The notes: a model not told the origin generated them from the letters alone. DNA of 40,034 nucleotides from JAFANK01 sp036741695 (GCA_036741695.1 DAINRU010000021.1:1-40034), one strand, 5' to 3'; positions 1 through 9,567 are shown, counted from the stretch's first letter. A program made the numbers and translations.

Positions 1-888
1 CTCGTCGCTATCTTCTCGGTCACCGCCTCTGGCTTTTTGACGCTACAGAACCTGGACAACAATGCGAGGCAGATGGCGGTCGTGGGGATTCTCGCGGTCG
101 GCGAGACCTTCGTCATCATCACCGCTGGTATCGACCTTTCGGTTGGGTCGCTGCTGGGCTTCGGCGGCATCATCATCGCCCTCGCGCTGGCTCACAACGT
201 GCCGACCGTGCTGGCGGTGCTCGCTGTCCTCGCCATCGGCGTGGTTGTCGGCCTGGTGAACGGCAAACTGATCAGTGCGGCGGCGCTGCCGCCATTCATC
301 GTGACCCTCGGGATGCTCGGCATCCTGCGCGGGTTGACGCAGATCATGGGCAACGGGCAACAGGTCGCCTACGACGCACCCCGCTTCACGAACTTTGCGG
401 CCGGCACGACGTTTGGCATCCCGAACCTGTTCTGGGTCTTCGCGGTCGTGTGCGTCATCTCGGGATTGTTCTTGCACCTCACGCGCCGCGGCCGGTACAT
501 GTATGCCATCGGCAGCAACATCGAAAGCGCGCGCAGAGCCGGCATCAACACGGGCGCGACGATTTTGACCGTCTACGCGATCAGCGGTCTGCTGACAGGC
601 ATCGCCGGCATTTTACTCACCGCCCGTCAGGCCCAAGGAGACCCAAACGCCGGCACGGGCTACGAGCTCGACGCCATCGCGGCTGCAGTGCTGGGCGGGG
701 CGAGCTTGTTCGGTGCGCGCGGCTCGGTCATCGGTACCTTTTTGGGCGTGACGCTCGTGCAGATCATGACGAATGGGCTGAACCTCTTGAATTTCGATCC
801 GCAGGTCGCCCGCATGCTCGAGGGCGCGCTCATCATACTCTTCGTCTACCTCGATCACTGGCGTAAGCCGAAGGTCGCGATCGCATGA
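1..888 (+). CDS. Sugar-type ABC transporter permease, 5' end outside the window
   Basis: Inner-membrane permease of the ribose/fructose (RbsC/FrcC) type of ABC importer. The reading frame is open from base 1 (LVAIFSVTASGFLTLQNL...), so the true start lies upstream. About 295 residues are visible, with repeated hydrophobic segments and the family hallmark ETFVIITAGIDLSVGS, followed by GLVNGKLI and PPFIVTLGML; the late motif AAVLGGASLFGARGSVIGTFLG is also typical. The stop overlaps the next gene's start as ATGA (885-888), so it is co-translated with the ATPase. The substrate cannot be told from sequence; a periplasmic sugar-binding protein would be expected upstream. Confidence 0.93.
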   Translation, partial: LVAIFSVTASGFLTLQNLDNNARQMAVVGILAVGETFVIITAGIDLSVGSLLGFGGIIIALALAHNVPTVLAVLAVLAIGVVVGLVNGKLISAAALPPFIVTLGMLGILRGLTQIMGNGQQVAYDAPRFTNFAAGTTFGIPNLFWVFAVVCVISGLFLHLTRRGRYMYAIGSNIESARRAGINTGATILTVYAISGLLTGIAGILLTARQAQGDPNAGTGYELDAIAAAVLGGASLFGARGSVIGTFLGVTLVQIMTNGLNLLNFDPQVARMLEGALIILFVYLDHWRKPKVAIA

Positions 889-1664
889 TGCAAGCAACCG
901 CCGCGCGCACGCCAGACACCGTGCTTGAGGCGAAAGCTATCTGCAAGAGCTTCGGCAACGTCGTCGCCCTCAAGGACGTGGATTTCGAGGCCAACGCGGG
1001 CGAGATCACCGCTCTCATCGGCGACAACGGCGCCGGTAAGTCGACCCTCACGAAGATCGTTTCCGGCGCGCTCGAGCCGGACTCGGGCACGATATCGATG
1101 CGCGGCGAGCCGGTCGTCTTTCGCACGCCGCGCGATGCACGCGAGGCGGGGATTGAGACGGCATATCAGGACCTCGCGCTCGCGCCCGATCTGGATATCG
1201 CCGCCAACCTCTTCCTGGCGCGCGAGATCCTCCACCCGGGGCTGCTCGGCATGCTGGATATGTTCGATCGCGCGGCGATGCGAAAGCGTGCGCTCGAGCA
1301 CCTGAGCGATTTCGGCATCAGGGTTAGTTCGATCGATCAACGAGTCGACACGCTGTCCGGTGGACAGCGGCAATCCATCGCTGTCGCCCGCACGGTGCTG
1401 TGGGGGGCCGCGGTCATCATCATGGACGAACCCACCGCCGCGCTGGGCGTCGCACAAACAGCTCTCGTGTTGGAGCTGGCTCGAAAGGTGCGCGACGCCG
1501 GGACGGCCGTGATCTTCATCAGCCACAACCTGCCTCAGGTCTTTGAAATAGCAGATCGCATCATCGTCATGCGACACGGACGCCGTGTCGGAACTCTCGA
1601 CCCCAAAGCCACTACCATGGATCAAGCCGTGAGCTTGATGACCGGAGCGCTACCCGTGCTGTAG
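885..1664 (+). CDS. Sugar ABC transporter ATP-binding protein, single ABC domain
   Basis: ATPase partner of the upstream permease, 259 residues. It shows Walker A GDNGAGKS (46-53), signature LSGGQ (157-161) and Walker B VIIMDEP (177-183). RbsA-type ATPases normally carry two ABC domains in about 500 residues; this protein has one, like FrcA of the fructose importer, so two copies probably assemble per transporter. The start ATG overlaps the permease stop by 4 nt. Sugar import is a family-level inference; the specific sugar is unknown. Confidence 0.93.
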   Translation: MMQATAARTPDTVLEAKAICKSFGNVVALKDVDFEANAGEITALIGDNGAGKSTLTKIVSGALEPDSGTISMRGEPVVFRTPRDAREAGIETAYQDLALAPDLDIAANLFLAREILHPGLLGMLDMFDRAAMRKRALEHLSDFGIRVSSIDQRVDTLSGGQRQSIAVARTVLWGAAVIIMDEPTAALGVAQTALVLELARKVRDAGTAVIFISHNLPQVFEIADRIIVMRHGRRVGTLDPKATTMDQAVSLMTGALPVL

Positions 1665-1711
1665 CTCGACGATATTTTATGTTGCAATGCAATCTAAGGA
1701 GGCTGTTCCCA

Positions 1712-4441
1712 ATGCAACCACTCGTGGCGTCCATCACCAGAATGTCTATATTCGTGTTGACTCTCGTGCTCTTGACGGGGGTGCTCCCGGCACGAGCCGA
1801 CCAGGCGCTCTCGACGACCCTCAAGGGTAGCGTCAGCGGAACGGTCGTGGACCGTGACGGCTCCGTGCCGATCTCGGGTGCGATCATCGATCTCATCCAA
1901 GGGAACACCATAGTTGCAACCACCAGGGCCGACAAGTTCGGCGCCTTCTCGTTCCCGCCGGTGCCGACCGGCGCGTACGCCCTCGTCGTGCGTGCGGAAG
2001 GTTATGGGTCGGTGCGGTCGGATGCGATTCTTATCGGCCCTGGTAACCTCAATCTCTCTCTCGTGCTGCAGCGGACGCGCTCAGCCGGGGGCGTTCGCAC
2101 CTTGGGCCGCGTGACGGTGAGCTCGCATGCCGCCGGTCTGCAGACCACCACGACCATCCAGGCTTCGGTCGACCCTCAGCTTGCGCAACGCACCAATCAG
2201 ATCCGGGCGGCGGAAAGCCTCGCCAAGTTGCCCGAGGTCAACCTGATCGGCACCTCCTCGTCGGTCGGTGATGATATCGCGGTGGACATCCGCGGTCTCA
2301 AGCCGAGCGAGACCCAGACGATGCTGGACGGGCACCCGATAGGTCCCTTAGGGGTGTATCCGGGGAGCATCGGCGGCGGTAGCGGCGGTTTCGACTACCA
2401 AGTCTCACCGCTCTTCGCGACGGAGAACTCGCTCGTCACCTACGGATCGGGTGCGGTCGGCCTCTATGGCGTCGATGCCATCGGCGGCTCGGTCGACATG
2501 CAGACCTTCAATCCGACACTGCTGCCGCACGGCACCGTGCAATACGGCTTCGGGGGCTACGGTAAGCAATCGTTCAGCTTCGACGCGACCGGCACCGACG
2601 AGAAGCTGGGCTATGCGCTTGCGTATGGCGCTACCGGCACCTACGGGAACTTCCCAGGGTCGACCAATCAGCAGACCGGAGACCGAGGCACAGACTTTAG
2701 CGCATCAACCGCGCAAAACACGACCTACTGGGTTACGTCAAACTACATCTTGCACAATGAATTGGGCAAGATCCGTTACGCGTTCTCGCCAAGCACGTCG
2801 CTGACGCTGACCGGGTATTCTGCGACCTCATGGGACGACAAGACGGGTAACGGGGACAACGATAACCTCAGCGCACCGTTCGTCAACATGAAGAATCCAG
2901 CCGACTGCGTTGCGCCCGGCGGTGTGCCCGGACAAGTCGTCACGCTAACGCCTCCGACGGTCACCCCGGCGAAGACGCAATGCATTTCTCAGCAGCAGTT
3001 CTTGCAGGGGGCGAGCGGCCCGGCCGGAGGAGGTCCGGATGCGCAACAAACGCTTACCAACCAAGACTACCATGCCCGCTTCCTAACGACCGTCGGCAAT
3101 AATCAGCTCGTCGCCGACTGGTTCACCGACAACTACGTCCAGAACAAACTGCGGCCCTCGCAGTGCCTCCCGGCGCAGTGCCCCAACGACCCGACCCAGT
3201 TCTTCCTGAACCCGTTCACCGGCATCACTAACCCCGTGTACCGCACCTTTGGCGGTCTGGTCAGCGACGACATCGCTTCTGGTAAGAACGACGTCGGCTT
3301 CGGCATCTACCAGCAGCGACAATACACGACCGGCTACTCCTGGAACGGAGGATCGCTTCCGGCACAACAGCCCAATGCGGCGCTGTACACGCGCATTCAG
3401 AGCTACTTCGTGAGGGACGCGTATGCGCCCAGCCAGCAGATCTCGCTCTTCCTCAACGCTTGGGAAAAGGATTCACTGGTCGGTGGCTGGTCGTTCGATC
3501 CACGACTATCCGTCATATATCGCCCGGAAGGGGCGGACGTCATCCGCGTCACGGCTGGCGCGGCGTCGGCCGACCCCGCGGCCATCGCTCCGAGCATCTC
3601 GACGATCGGGGGCATCACTCCGGGCAACTGTCAGCAGGTCTCGGTTGGAACCCTTCCCACGCCGGGGGAGCTCCCAGAGAAGGCGACGGACGAGGAGTTC
3701 TCACTGGCTCATCGCTGGGTGGCAGACACCATCACGAACTTCACCGCCTACGACACCAACGAGAAGAACACCATCTTCGACGCCTTGACTCCCGCCGGAC
3801 CTTACACGGACCTGATCAATTTCTACGGAGGTCCGGGCTATATCAACGCGGTTCTCGCCCACGTTAACGCGGTAAGTTGTGCCTCGACGCCGATCACCGC
3901 TGCGAATCTCTTCGTCGACACGAATCTCAACGTCGCCACGGCGCGGGCCCGCGGTTATGAGATCAGCCAGCGCTATCGCGTGACCCCAAATTTTGTGGTC
4001 GATGGCTACTGGGACGTGCAGTCGGTGACGATCTTCGACTTATCGCAGGACTTCTTGATGAGCAACGTGACCTTGATCCCCGGATCGCAGTTGCCCGGGA
4101 TCCCGCTTCACAAGTTTGGGGCCTACATCGACCTGAGCGACAATCGCGGCGGCGATCTCTACATGGATTACACTCAGTACGACAGCAACAACTCGTATAA
4201 TCGCCCGTCCTACGGCGTCGCGGATCTGGCGATCACGCAACAAGTCGCCAAGCGCACGTACGTGAACCTCGGCGTCTCGAACCTGTTCAACCAGGCCGTG
4301 GACACGTACGGTCGCATCGGATTGGGTGTCTTCATACCGGAGAACCAATTCGGCACCGACTCGAGTGGGCTGCAACAGGGAACGGAGCGTTTCGGTCTGG
4401 CGCCGGCGTCTGTGAGTTTCAACGTGATCCAACGCTGGTAG
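1712..4441 (+). CDS. TonB-dependent outer-membrane receptor with N-terminal carboxypeptidase-regulatory-like domain
   Basis: Outer-membrane active transporter, 909 residues from ATG 1712. That start is chosen because AAGGAGG (1696-1702) precedes it by 9 nt and a signal peptide follows at once (MQPLVASITRMSIFVLTLVLLTGVLPARA); an in-frame ATG at 1679 lacks such a site. Domains in order: a beta-sandwich CarboxypepD_reg-like domain (about 40-120; SGTVVDRDGSVPISGAIIDL...AFSFPPVPTGAYALVVRAEGY), a plug domain (about 160-270; LAKLPEVNLI, DIRGLKPSETQTMLDG), then a long beta-barrel ending in NVIQRW with a terminal aromatic residue. The substrate is unknown. The two-component genes downstream might control it, but the inverted repeat at 4459-4520 separates them. 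Confidence 0.92.
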   Translation: MQPLVASITRMSIFVLTLVLLTGVLPARADQALSTTLKGSVSGTVVDRDGSVPISGAIIDLIQGNTIVATTRADKFGAFSFPPVPTGAYALVVRAEGYGSVRSDAILIGPGNLNLSLVLQRTRSAGGVRTLGRVTVSSHAAGLQTTTTIQASVDPQLAQRTNQIRAAESLAKLPEVNLIGTSSSVGDDIAVDIRGLKPSETQTMLDGHPIGPLGVYPGSIGGGSGGFDYQVSPLFATENSLVTYGSGAVGLYGVDAIGGSVDMQTFNPTLLPHGTVQYGFGGYGKQSFSFDATGTDEKLGYALAYGATGTYGNFPGSTNQQTGDRGTDFSASTAQNTTYWVTSNYILHNELGKIRYAFSPSTSLTLTGYSATSWDDKTGNGDNDNLSAPFVNMKNPADCVAPGGVPGQVVTLTPPTVTPAKTQCISQQQFLQGASGPAGGGPDAQQTLTNQDYHARFLTTVGNNQLVADWFTDNYVQNKLRPSQCLPAQCPNDPTQFFLNPFTGITNPVYRTFGGLVSDDIASGKNDVGFGIYQQRQYTTGYSWNGGSLPAQQPNAALYTRIQSYFVRDAYAPSQQISLFLNAWEKDSLVGGWSFDPRLSVIYRPEGADVIRVTAGAASADPAAIAPSISTIGGITPGNCQQVSVGTLPTPGELPEKATDEEFSLAHRWVADTITNFTAYDTNEKNTIFDALTPAGPYTDLINFYGGPGYINAVLAHVNAVSCASTPITAANLFVDTNLNVATARARGYEISQRYRVTPNFVVDGYWDVQSVTIFDLSQDFLMSNVTLIPGSQLPGIPLHKFGAYIDLSDNRGGDLYMDYTQYDSNNSYNRPSYGVADLAITQQVAKRTYVNLGVSNLFNQAVDTYGRIGLGVFIPENQFGTDSSGLQQGTERFGLAPASVSFNVIQRW

Positions 4442-4458
4442 GAGGCAACCCACAGACG

Positions 4459-4520
4459 ACCATCACCCGTTTCATAACGTCACCTTAAGCGTGTCCCTCC
4501 ATAATGAAACGGGTGATGGT
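4459..4520. repeat. Perfect 17-bp inverted repeat between receptor gene and response-regulator gene
   Basis: ACCATCACCCGTTTCAT (4459-4475) is repeated exactly as its reverse complement (4504-4520), with a 28-nt spacer. It fills most of the 112-nt gap between the receptor stop and the regulator start. No T-run follows, so it is not a classical intrinsic terminator. It could be an operator, for instance autoregulation by the downstream OmpR-type regulator, or a stem-loop protecting the receptor mRNA 3' end. The pairing is seen directly; the role is inferred. Confidence 0.75.
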
Positions 4521-4553
4521 TCCATCCGTGTCACAATAGTGTAGGCTCTGGTC

Positions 4554-5228
4554 GTGCGTTTGTTGATCGTCGAGGATGATGTGCGGCTCTGCGACGTCGT
4601 GCGACGGGGCCTGAGTGAACAGGGCCACGTCGTGGACGTCGCTCACGATGGGGAAGCGGGCGAGCAATTCGCCTCCGACAGCGACTACGATACTGTCATT
4701 ATGGATATCCAACTGCCCCGACGCGACGGCTTGAGCGTCATCCGCTCGCTCCGGCAGCATGGGCTACGCACCCCGATTCTCGTGTTGACTTCGCGAGACG
4801 CTGCCGACGACGTCGTCGAGGGGCTCGACGCCGGCGCCGACGACTACCTTCGCAAGCCTTTCGTGTTTAAGGAACTTGAGGCGCGCATTCGCTCAATCAC
4901 ACGCAGGCCCAACTCGATACCATTGGCAAACGTTCTTCGCGTGCACGACCTTGAGTTCGACATCGCGACGCGCAAGGTGCGGCGCAACAATCGCGACATC
5001 GTCATGACCGGACGGGAAGTGGCATTTTTGGAGTATCTGATGCGCAATGCCAATCGCGTCGTCACGCGGAGAATGCTGGAAAACGCCCTATTCGACCGGC
5101 GAAGCAACGTCGGATCTAATGTTGTGGACGTGTACGTGAGCCGGCTACGGCCGAAGATCACGATCAACGGCGAACCGCAGCTGTTGCACACCGTGCGCGG
5201 CATCGGGTACCGTTTGGGGACGGAATAG
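4554..5228 (+). CDS. OmpR/PhoB-family response regulator
   Basis: Cytoplasmic DNA-binding regulator of a two-component system, 224 residues, GTG start. Receiver domain about 1-115: acidic pair EDD (7-9), phospho-acceptor D51 in VIMDIQLP, and the conserved Lys in YLRKPF (about 101). A C-terminal winged-helix domain (about 125-222) holds the typical SNVVDVYVSRLRPKI and HTVRGIGYRLG segments. The histidine kinase starts 3 nt after the stop, so the two form one operon. No strong ribosome-binding site precedes the GTG. Targets are unknown; the adjacent inverted repeat and the phosphatase downstream are candidates by position. Confidence 0.95.
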   Translation: MRLLIVEDDVRLCDVVRRGLSEQGHVVDVAHDGEAGEQFASDSDYDTVIMDIQLPRRDGLSVIRSLRQHGLRTPILVLTSRDAADDVVEGLDAGADDYLRKPFVFKELEARIRSITRRPNSIPLANVLRVHDLEFDIATRKVRRNNRDIVMTGREVAFLEYLMRNANRVVTRRMLENALFDRRSNVGSNVVDVYVSRLRPKITINGEPQLLHTVRGIGYRLGTE

Positions 5229-5231
5229 GCC

Positions 5232-6455
5232 TTGTCGTGGTTGACCTCAGCGCGTAACCGGCTCACCGCCTCCTACGTCGCTGTGATGTTCCTCGCAATG
5301 GCAGCTTTCGGCGCCGTGGCGGTCATCGTCATCGACCGCGATCTGCATGCGTCGCTCGACGCGAGGCTGCGAACCACCGCAGAAGCGGCATTGAACTTCG
5401 TGGACGTGAAACCGAGCATCAATATCGACGAGCGCGATCGCGAGCAGCTCCTGGCACTGCCAGGTTCGCAGATCGACCTCGCCGTTCTCAGCGATACCTC
5501 GGGCATTGTACTGTCGACGATGGCGGCGCCATCCGCGGACTTAGTGGGCTATGCTCGACGGTCGGTGGGGTATGCCACGCTGCAACGTGCCGGCGTGAGC
5601 GTCAGGGCACTCGTGCTTCCGGTGACGAGCGAGGGCAAACGCGTCGGCGCCGTTATCGCGTGGGCTCCGGCGAGCTGGATCGAGGACACCGACCGTCACG
5701 TGGCCATCGCGTTCGCGGTCGCGGCGCTCGTGCTCGCGCTGGTCGCGTCGATCACGGGCTCCGCGGTCGCGCGCCGGGCACTTGAGGATGCGTTTGCGCG
5801 GCAGCGGAGGTTCACAACGGACGCATCGCACGAACTACGCGCACCGCTGTCGGTCATCCGGGCGGAGGCGGACCTCGCACTACGACAACCGCGCGATACG
5901 CTCAGCTATCAGCGTGCGCTCGAAACCATCGCTGCGGAGACCGATCGGATGGAGAAACTCGTGAGCACGTTGCTCGTCGCGGCGCGCACGCACGATGCCC
6001 ACGGCGATCGAGCGATCATCGATCTGAGCGCGCTCGCGCGGCGGGTGTGCGACCGTCTCCGGCCCGCAGCTCACGTGAAGCACGTCGTCGTGACGACGGA
6101 CGGACGTGACTGTAGCGCGCTCGGCGACGCAGACGCGATCGAGCGGGCAGTTACAGCTGTGCTGCACAACGCGATCAAGCACACCCCGAGCAGAGGGACG
6201 ATTCGAGTATCGCTGGCGCGCCGTCTCGGGAACTGCGAACTCTGCGTGCACGATTCTGGCCCGGGCTTCTCCACACAGGCTCTTGCGCACGGCTTGGAAT
6301 GGTTTTGGCGCGAGGAGCACGACCGTTCTGGCGAAGCGACCGGTCTCGGACTAGCCATCGCAAACTCGATCGTGCGCGCGAGCAGCGGGCACATCACCCT
6401 CGCGAACGGGCCAGATGGCGGGGGGGAGGTCACCATTGTTCTTCCGGCGCGCTAG
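5232..6455 (+). CDS. Sensor histidine kinase
   Basis: Membrane kinase paired with the upstream regulator, 407 residues. Two hydrophobic segments (about 13-34 and 157-178) enclose an extracytoplasmic sensor region. The H-box is DASHELRAPLSVIR with the phosphorylated His near 200; the N-box is VLHNAIKHTP; the ATP-binding G boxes are HDSGPGFS and GEATGLGLAIANSIV. The start is taken as TTG at 5232, 3 nt after the regulator stop; a second in-frame TTG at 5241 is possible. The domain layout resembles QseC/PmrB-type kinases. The signal sensed is unknown. Confidence 0.94.
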   Translation: MSWLTSARNRLTASYVAVMFLAMAAFGAVAVIVIDRDLHASLDARLRTTAEAALNFVDVKPSINIDERDREQLLALPGSQIDLAVLSDTSGIVLSTMAAPSADLVGYARRSVGYATLQRAGVSVRALVLPVTSEGKRVGAVIAWAPASWIEDTDRHVAIAFAVAALVLALVASITGSAVARRALEDAFARQRRFTTDASHELRAPLSVIRAEADLALRQPRDTLSYQRALETIAAETDRMEKLVSTLLVAARTHDAHGDRAIIDLSALARRVCDRLRPAAHVKHVVVTTDGRDCSALGDADAIERAVTAVLHNAIKHTPSRGTIRVSLARRLGNCELCVHDSGPGFSTQALAHGLEWFWREEHDRSGEATGLGLAIANSIVRASSGHITLANGPDGGGEVTIVLPAR

Positions 6456-6513
6456 GAGGGCTCTGGCCGGCTGCATTCATGTTGCTGTAATGATGTGGTG
6501 CTAGTTTGAGACT

Positions 6514-7776
6514 ATGAAAAGCTATCGTTTGAGCATCATGGCTTGGCTGTGCGTGCTTGTCTGTGTCCTCATCGTCCCTGTCAAAGTGCTTGCCGCAGCG
6601 AACGATACGAACCTGGCATCGCCCCGTTTCGTATTAGTCTTGACGAGACATGGCGTACGTTCGCCCACACAACCGAAAGAACTCGCCGCCTACGCAAGCA
6701 AACCGTGGCCCGCCTGGACCGTCGCCCCCGGTGCGCTCACGCCACGCGGGGCGGCGCTCATGCAGCAGTTCGGGAGCTACTATCGGCGCTTCTATCAATC
6801 CGCCGGCATCTTTCCGAGCACAGGATGCCCGGCCGCCGGTTCGGTCTTCGTGTGGGCGGATCTCGACGAGCGGACGTTGGCCACAGGGAACGCGCTCATC
6901 GCGGGTATGGCCCCCAGCTGCGGCATCACGGTGATGCACGCGACGGGCAAAGAAGATCTGCTGTTCGACCCGCTTCCCACATTGGGGAAAGCCGATTCGA
7001 CGCTGTCGCTCGCGTCGGTTCGCGGCGCAATCGGGGCGGAGCCACAGGCGCTCGTCACCGCGTATCGCGGCGCTTATACGACGCTGGATGATGTGCTCGG
7101 TTGTACGACGACGTGCAAGCGGATCTCCCAGGTACCGACGACGATCGACGCCGACCCAGACACCGGGCTCGCGTCGGTGAACGGCGGACTCGACGCCGCT
7201 GGCACAGCTGCTGAAGACTTTCTGCTCGAGTATGCCGATGGACATCCCAGCGTCGGTTGGGGTCATGTCGACGGGGCCACAGTGCTCCACGTGATGCACC
7301 TGCACGCCCTCAAGACCTACATCGAACACGAGACATATTACAATGCGCGGGCCGAAGGATCGAATCTGTTGTCGCATATAGGTGCCACGATCGACCAGGC
7401 GGCCACCGGCGCGAAGAACGCGAACACGCGAGTGCCGCTGACCGGCCGTTTTGCGGTCATCGTCGGGCATGATTCGAGCCTCGAGAAGATGGCTGGCATG
7501 CTGCGGTTGTCGTGGCTTATGGACGGATATCAGATCAACGACACGCCGCCGGGTGGCGCGCTCGTCTTCGAACTGTACACGCCTGCGAATGCCGTCGCTT
7601 TCGTGCGATTGTTCTTCACCGCACAATCACTCGACCAGATGCGTGCGGGCAACGGCGAGCATCCAAGCCGAGTGCCGGTCTACGTGCCGGGTTGTCCAAG
7701 CATGGATTGCCCCATCGACACATTCGATGCGGTCGTTCAACGTGCAACCGACCCGCGGTTTGTGGGCACCTGGTAG
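6514..7776 (+). CDS. Periplasmic histidine acid phosphatase (AppA/glucose-1-phosphatase type)
   Basis: Hydrolyses phosphomonoesters through a phosphohistidine; family members include phytase and glucose-1-phosphatase. The protein is 420 residues, normal for the family. It starts with a signal peptide (MKSYRLSIMAWLCVLVCVLIVPVKVLAA). The catalytic motif RHGVRSPT sits at 45-52 with nucleophile His46, and the proton-donor HD motif is H319-D320 in VIVGHDSSLEK. Several Cys pairs (for example 105/136 and 197/201) suggest disulfides and an extracytoplasmic location. It lies 58 nt after the kinase gene and could be under its control. Whether the substrate is phytate, a sugar phosphate or something else cannot be decided from sequence. 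Confidence 0.9.
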   Translation: MKSYRLSIMAWLCVLVCVLIVPVKVLAAANDTNLASPRFVLVLTRHGVRSPTQPKELAAYASKPWPAWTVAPGALTPRGAALMQQFGSYYRRFYQSAGIFPSTGCPAAGSVFVWADLDERTLATGNALIAGMAPSCGITVMHATGKEDLLFDPLPTLGKADSTLSLASVRGAIGAEPQALVTAYRGAYTTLDDVLGCTTTCKRISQVPTTIDADPDTGLASVNGGLDAAGTAAEDFLLEYADGHPSVGWGHVDGATVLHVMHLHALKTYIEHETYYNARAEGSNLLSHIGATIDQAATGAKNANTRVPLTGRFAVIVGHDSSLEKMAGMLRLSWLMDGYQINDTPPGGALVFELYTPANAVAFVRLFFTAQSLDQMRAGNGEHPSRVPVYVPGCPSMDCPIDTFDAVVQRATDPRFVGTW

Positions 7777-7820
7777 GTGCGAAGGTCCGTCGTAGCTATC
7801 TGCGAAGTGCATCCCTGAAG

Positions 7821-7872
7821 GTATGCATGCGCATACACAACCGGGTCTGCTCATGACGAGAGATGCCGTCAT
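7821..7872. repeat. Two small hairpins between phosphatase and propeller genes
   Basis: GTATGC-ATGC-GCATAC (7821-7836) and ATGACG...CGTCAT (7853-7858 with 7867-7872) are short perfect inverted repeats in the 150-nt gap. Neither is followed by a T-run. They may be mRNA 3'-end or processing structures, or chance. Confidence 0.35.
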
Positions 7873-7926
7873 ACACTGGTCGTCTTTCGATCGCCACATA
7901 CGCACTCAACAAGAGAAAGGGTAACC

Positions 7927-8838
7927 ATGCATCTCGTACCAGTCACGCCTCCGGCCCACGTCCAGGTATACAGCGGCTTCGACTATGTGACGTCCGACGC
8001 CGACCGCCGCCGCGTTTACGCGGCGCACACCGGCAGCCAGACCCTCCTCGTGGTCAACGCGGACAGCGGCGCGATCCTGGGTCAAGTCGACGTGGGAGGT
8101 CCGCTGCATGGTGTGGCTGTCGATCCGGTGACGGGTCACGTCTACACTGGCGACGGCTTAGCTCGCACCGTGTCCGAGGTCGATCCGGCCACCATGGCGG
8201 TCGTGCATTCCGCCGACGTGCCCGGTAGCGTTGACGCCATCGCGTATGACCCGGCGCTCCATCGCGTCTATGCCGATGAAGATGACGGCACGCATATGTA
8301 CGTGGTGAACACCCAGACCATGAAGATGATCGCTGCTATCCCGCTCCCCGGTCACAAGCCGGAGTACCTCGCGATCGACCCTCAGACACACGATGTGTAT
8401 CAGAACATCGATAACCTCGGAGAGGTCGCGGTCGTCAACGCCGATCAGATGAAGGTCTCGCGGACGTTCCCCACACCGGTCATCAAGCGCAACCATCCGT
8501 TGCAGTATGACTCTGCGTATCACATCATTATGGTCGGCGGGAAAAATGGAACGGTCGCTGCCTACAGCCGCGAAGGCAAGCTGTTGGGGACAGCAAGCAT
8601 CCAGGCCGAGGTCGATCAGTGCGACTATAATCCCGGCAAACATCTGCTCGCCTGCGCCGGGTCGAGCAAGGTCACCGTGTTGCGGTTGAGCTCCGCGGGG
8701 CAGCTATCCATCGTGGCAACCGCCGATGTTCCAGCAGAGGCCCACACGCTCGCCTTCGATGACCGTACGGGCAACCTCTGGATCGTGTGGTCTGCGACTT
8801 CGGGCGACTTCGTCCAAGAGCTCACGCTGCAACAATGA
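7927..8838 (+). CDS. YVTN-type beta-propeller protein without a signal peptide
   Basis: 303 residues built from repeated propeller blades of the YVTN/NHL type, each of the form VAVDPVTGHVYTGDG, IAYDPALHRVYADEDDG or LAIDPQTHDVYQNID, about 40-45 residues apart. ATG 7927 follows a GAAAGGG site and no better in-frame start exists upstream, so the mature fold begins almost at the N-terminus. Homologues are often exported, and both flanking genes encode exported proteins, so the missing signal peptide is odd: this protein is either cytosolic or exported another way. No catalytic motif is visible. Propellers of this kind usually act as binding or scaffold modules. Confidence 0.85.
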   Translation: MHLVPVTPPAHVQVYSGFDYVTSDADRRRVYAAHTGSQTLLVVNADSGAILGQVDVGGPLHGVAVDPVTGHVYTGDGLARTVSEVDPATMAVVHSADVPGSVDAIAYDPALHRVYADEDDGTHMYVVNTQTMKMIAAIPLPGHKPEYLAIDPQTHDVYQNIDNLGEVAVVNADQMKVSRTFPTPVIKRNHPLQYDSAYHIIMVGGKNGTVAAYSREGKLLGTASIQAEVDQCDYNPGKHLLACAGSSKVTVLRLSSAGQLSIVATADVPAEAHTLAFDDRTGNLWIVWSATSGDFVQELTLQQ

Positions 8839-8862
8839 CGACTCGATACACCTAGATCTCGC

Positions 8863-9567
8863 ATGACACGCCGTCGCACCCATGCCGCGTTCGCGCGAGC
8901 GCTGGTCTCGTGTTTGCTGTGCTGTGTGTGGCTGGTCGCAGCGAGACCCGCAATGGCCGGCCAGCCGTACGAAACAGACGATCCAGAACCCGTCGCCTGT
9001 CATCATCTCGAAGTCGACCTCCAGTACTCGCGCCAAGGTCCGAATCCGACCACTGCTCCTTCCATTGAGGTTGACTACGGGCCCACACAAAACATCGAAC
9101 TATCGGTCGCGGCGCAGCCTGGGGAGACAGACGTCGGCAGCGCGATCCGCTTTGTGACCGAGTCGAAGAATAGCCCACAGATAGGGTTTCTCCCCGAGAT
9201 CGACTTCAAGCGCGATGGAAGCACTGAGTCATTCTTGCCTGTCTGGATCCAAAAGAGCGTTGGCAGGTTCACGATCTATGGCGGCTCGGGCGTCTCGCAC
9301 AGCTATGTCTCCAGTGGCGTCACCCTGCAGTATCGGGCCAACGAGACGTCAAGCTACGGCGCCGAATTCTTCACCAACAACCCGCGCGTGGCAGGCGGTC
9401 AGGCCATGCCGCGATTCAATCTAGGCTACACGGGCCAGCTCGATGAAGCGCACGCCATCATGCTTTCGGCTGGCCGCAATTTTGGTCCGGGTGTTCATTA
9501 CACGTTTTATGTCGGATACCAAATGATCTTGGCCCCGAAAGGCCACGCATCCAATTGCGGCCAATGA
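8863..9567 (+). CDS. Putative outer-membrane beta-barrel protein
   Basis: 234 residues with a signal peptide (about 1-32, ending ...ARPAMAG). The mature start QPYETDDPEPVACHHLEVDL, then IEVDYGPTQNIELSVAAQP, FLPVWIQKSVGRFTIYGGSG and RFNLGYTGQLDEAHAIMLSAGRNF, match a widespread family of small secreted barrel proteins often labelled 'transporter' without proof. Alternating hydrophobic residues fit beta-strands throughout. It lies 24 nt after the propeller gene and 31 nt before the cytochrome gene, so co-expression is likely. Function unknown. Confidence 0.72.
   Translation: MTRRRTHAAFARALVSCLLCCVWLVAARPAMAGQPYETDDPEPVACHHLEVDLQYSRQGPNPTTAPSIEVDYGPTQNIELSVAAQPGETDVGSAIRFVTESKNSPQIGFLPEIDFKRDGSTESFLPVWIQKSVGRFTIYGGSGVSHSYVSSGVTLQYRANETSSYGAEFFTNNPRVAGGQAMPRFNLGYTGQLDEAHAIMLSAGRNFGPGVHYTFYVGYQMILAPKGHASNCGQ

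Noticed and set aside
7770..7795. GAAGGTCCGTCGT after the phosphatase stop as an element copy
   Set aside because: Shares only ACGGACCTTC on the reverse strand; the second arm is missing.
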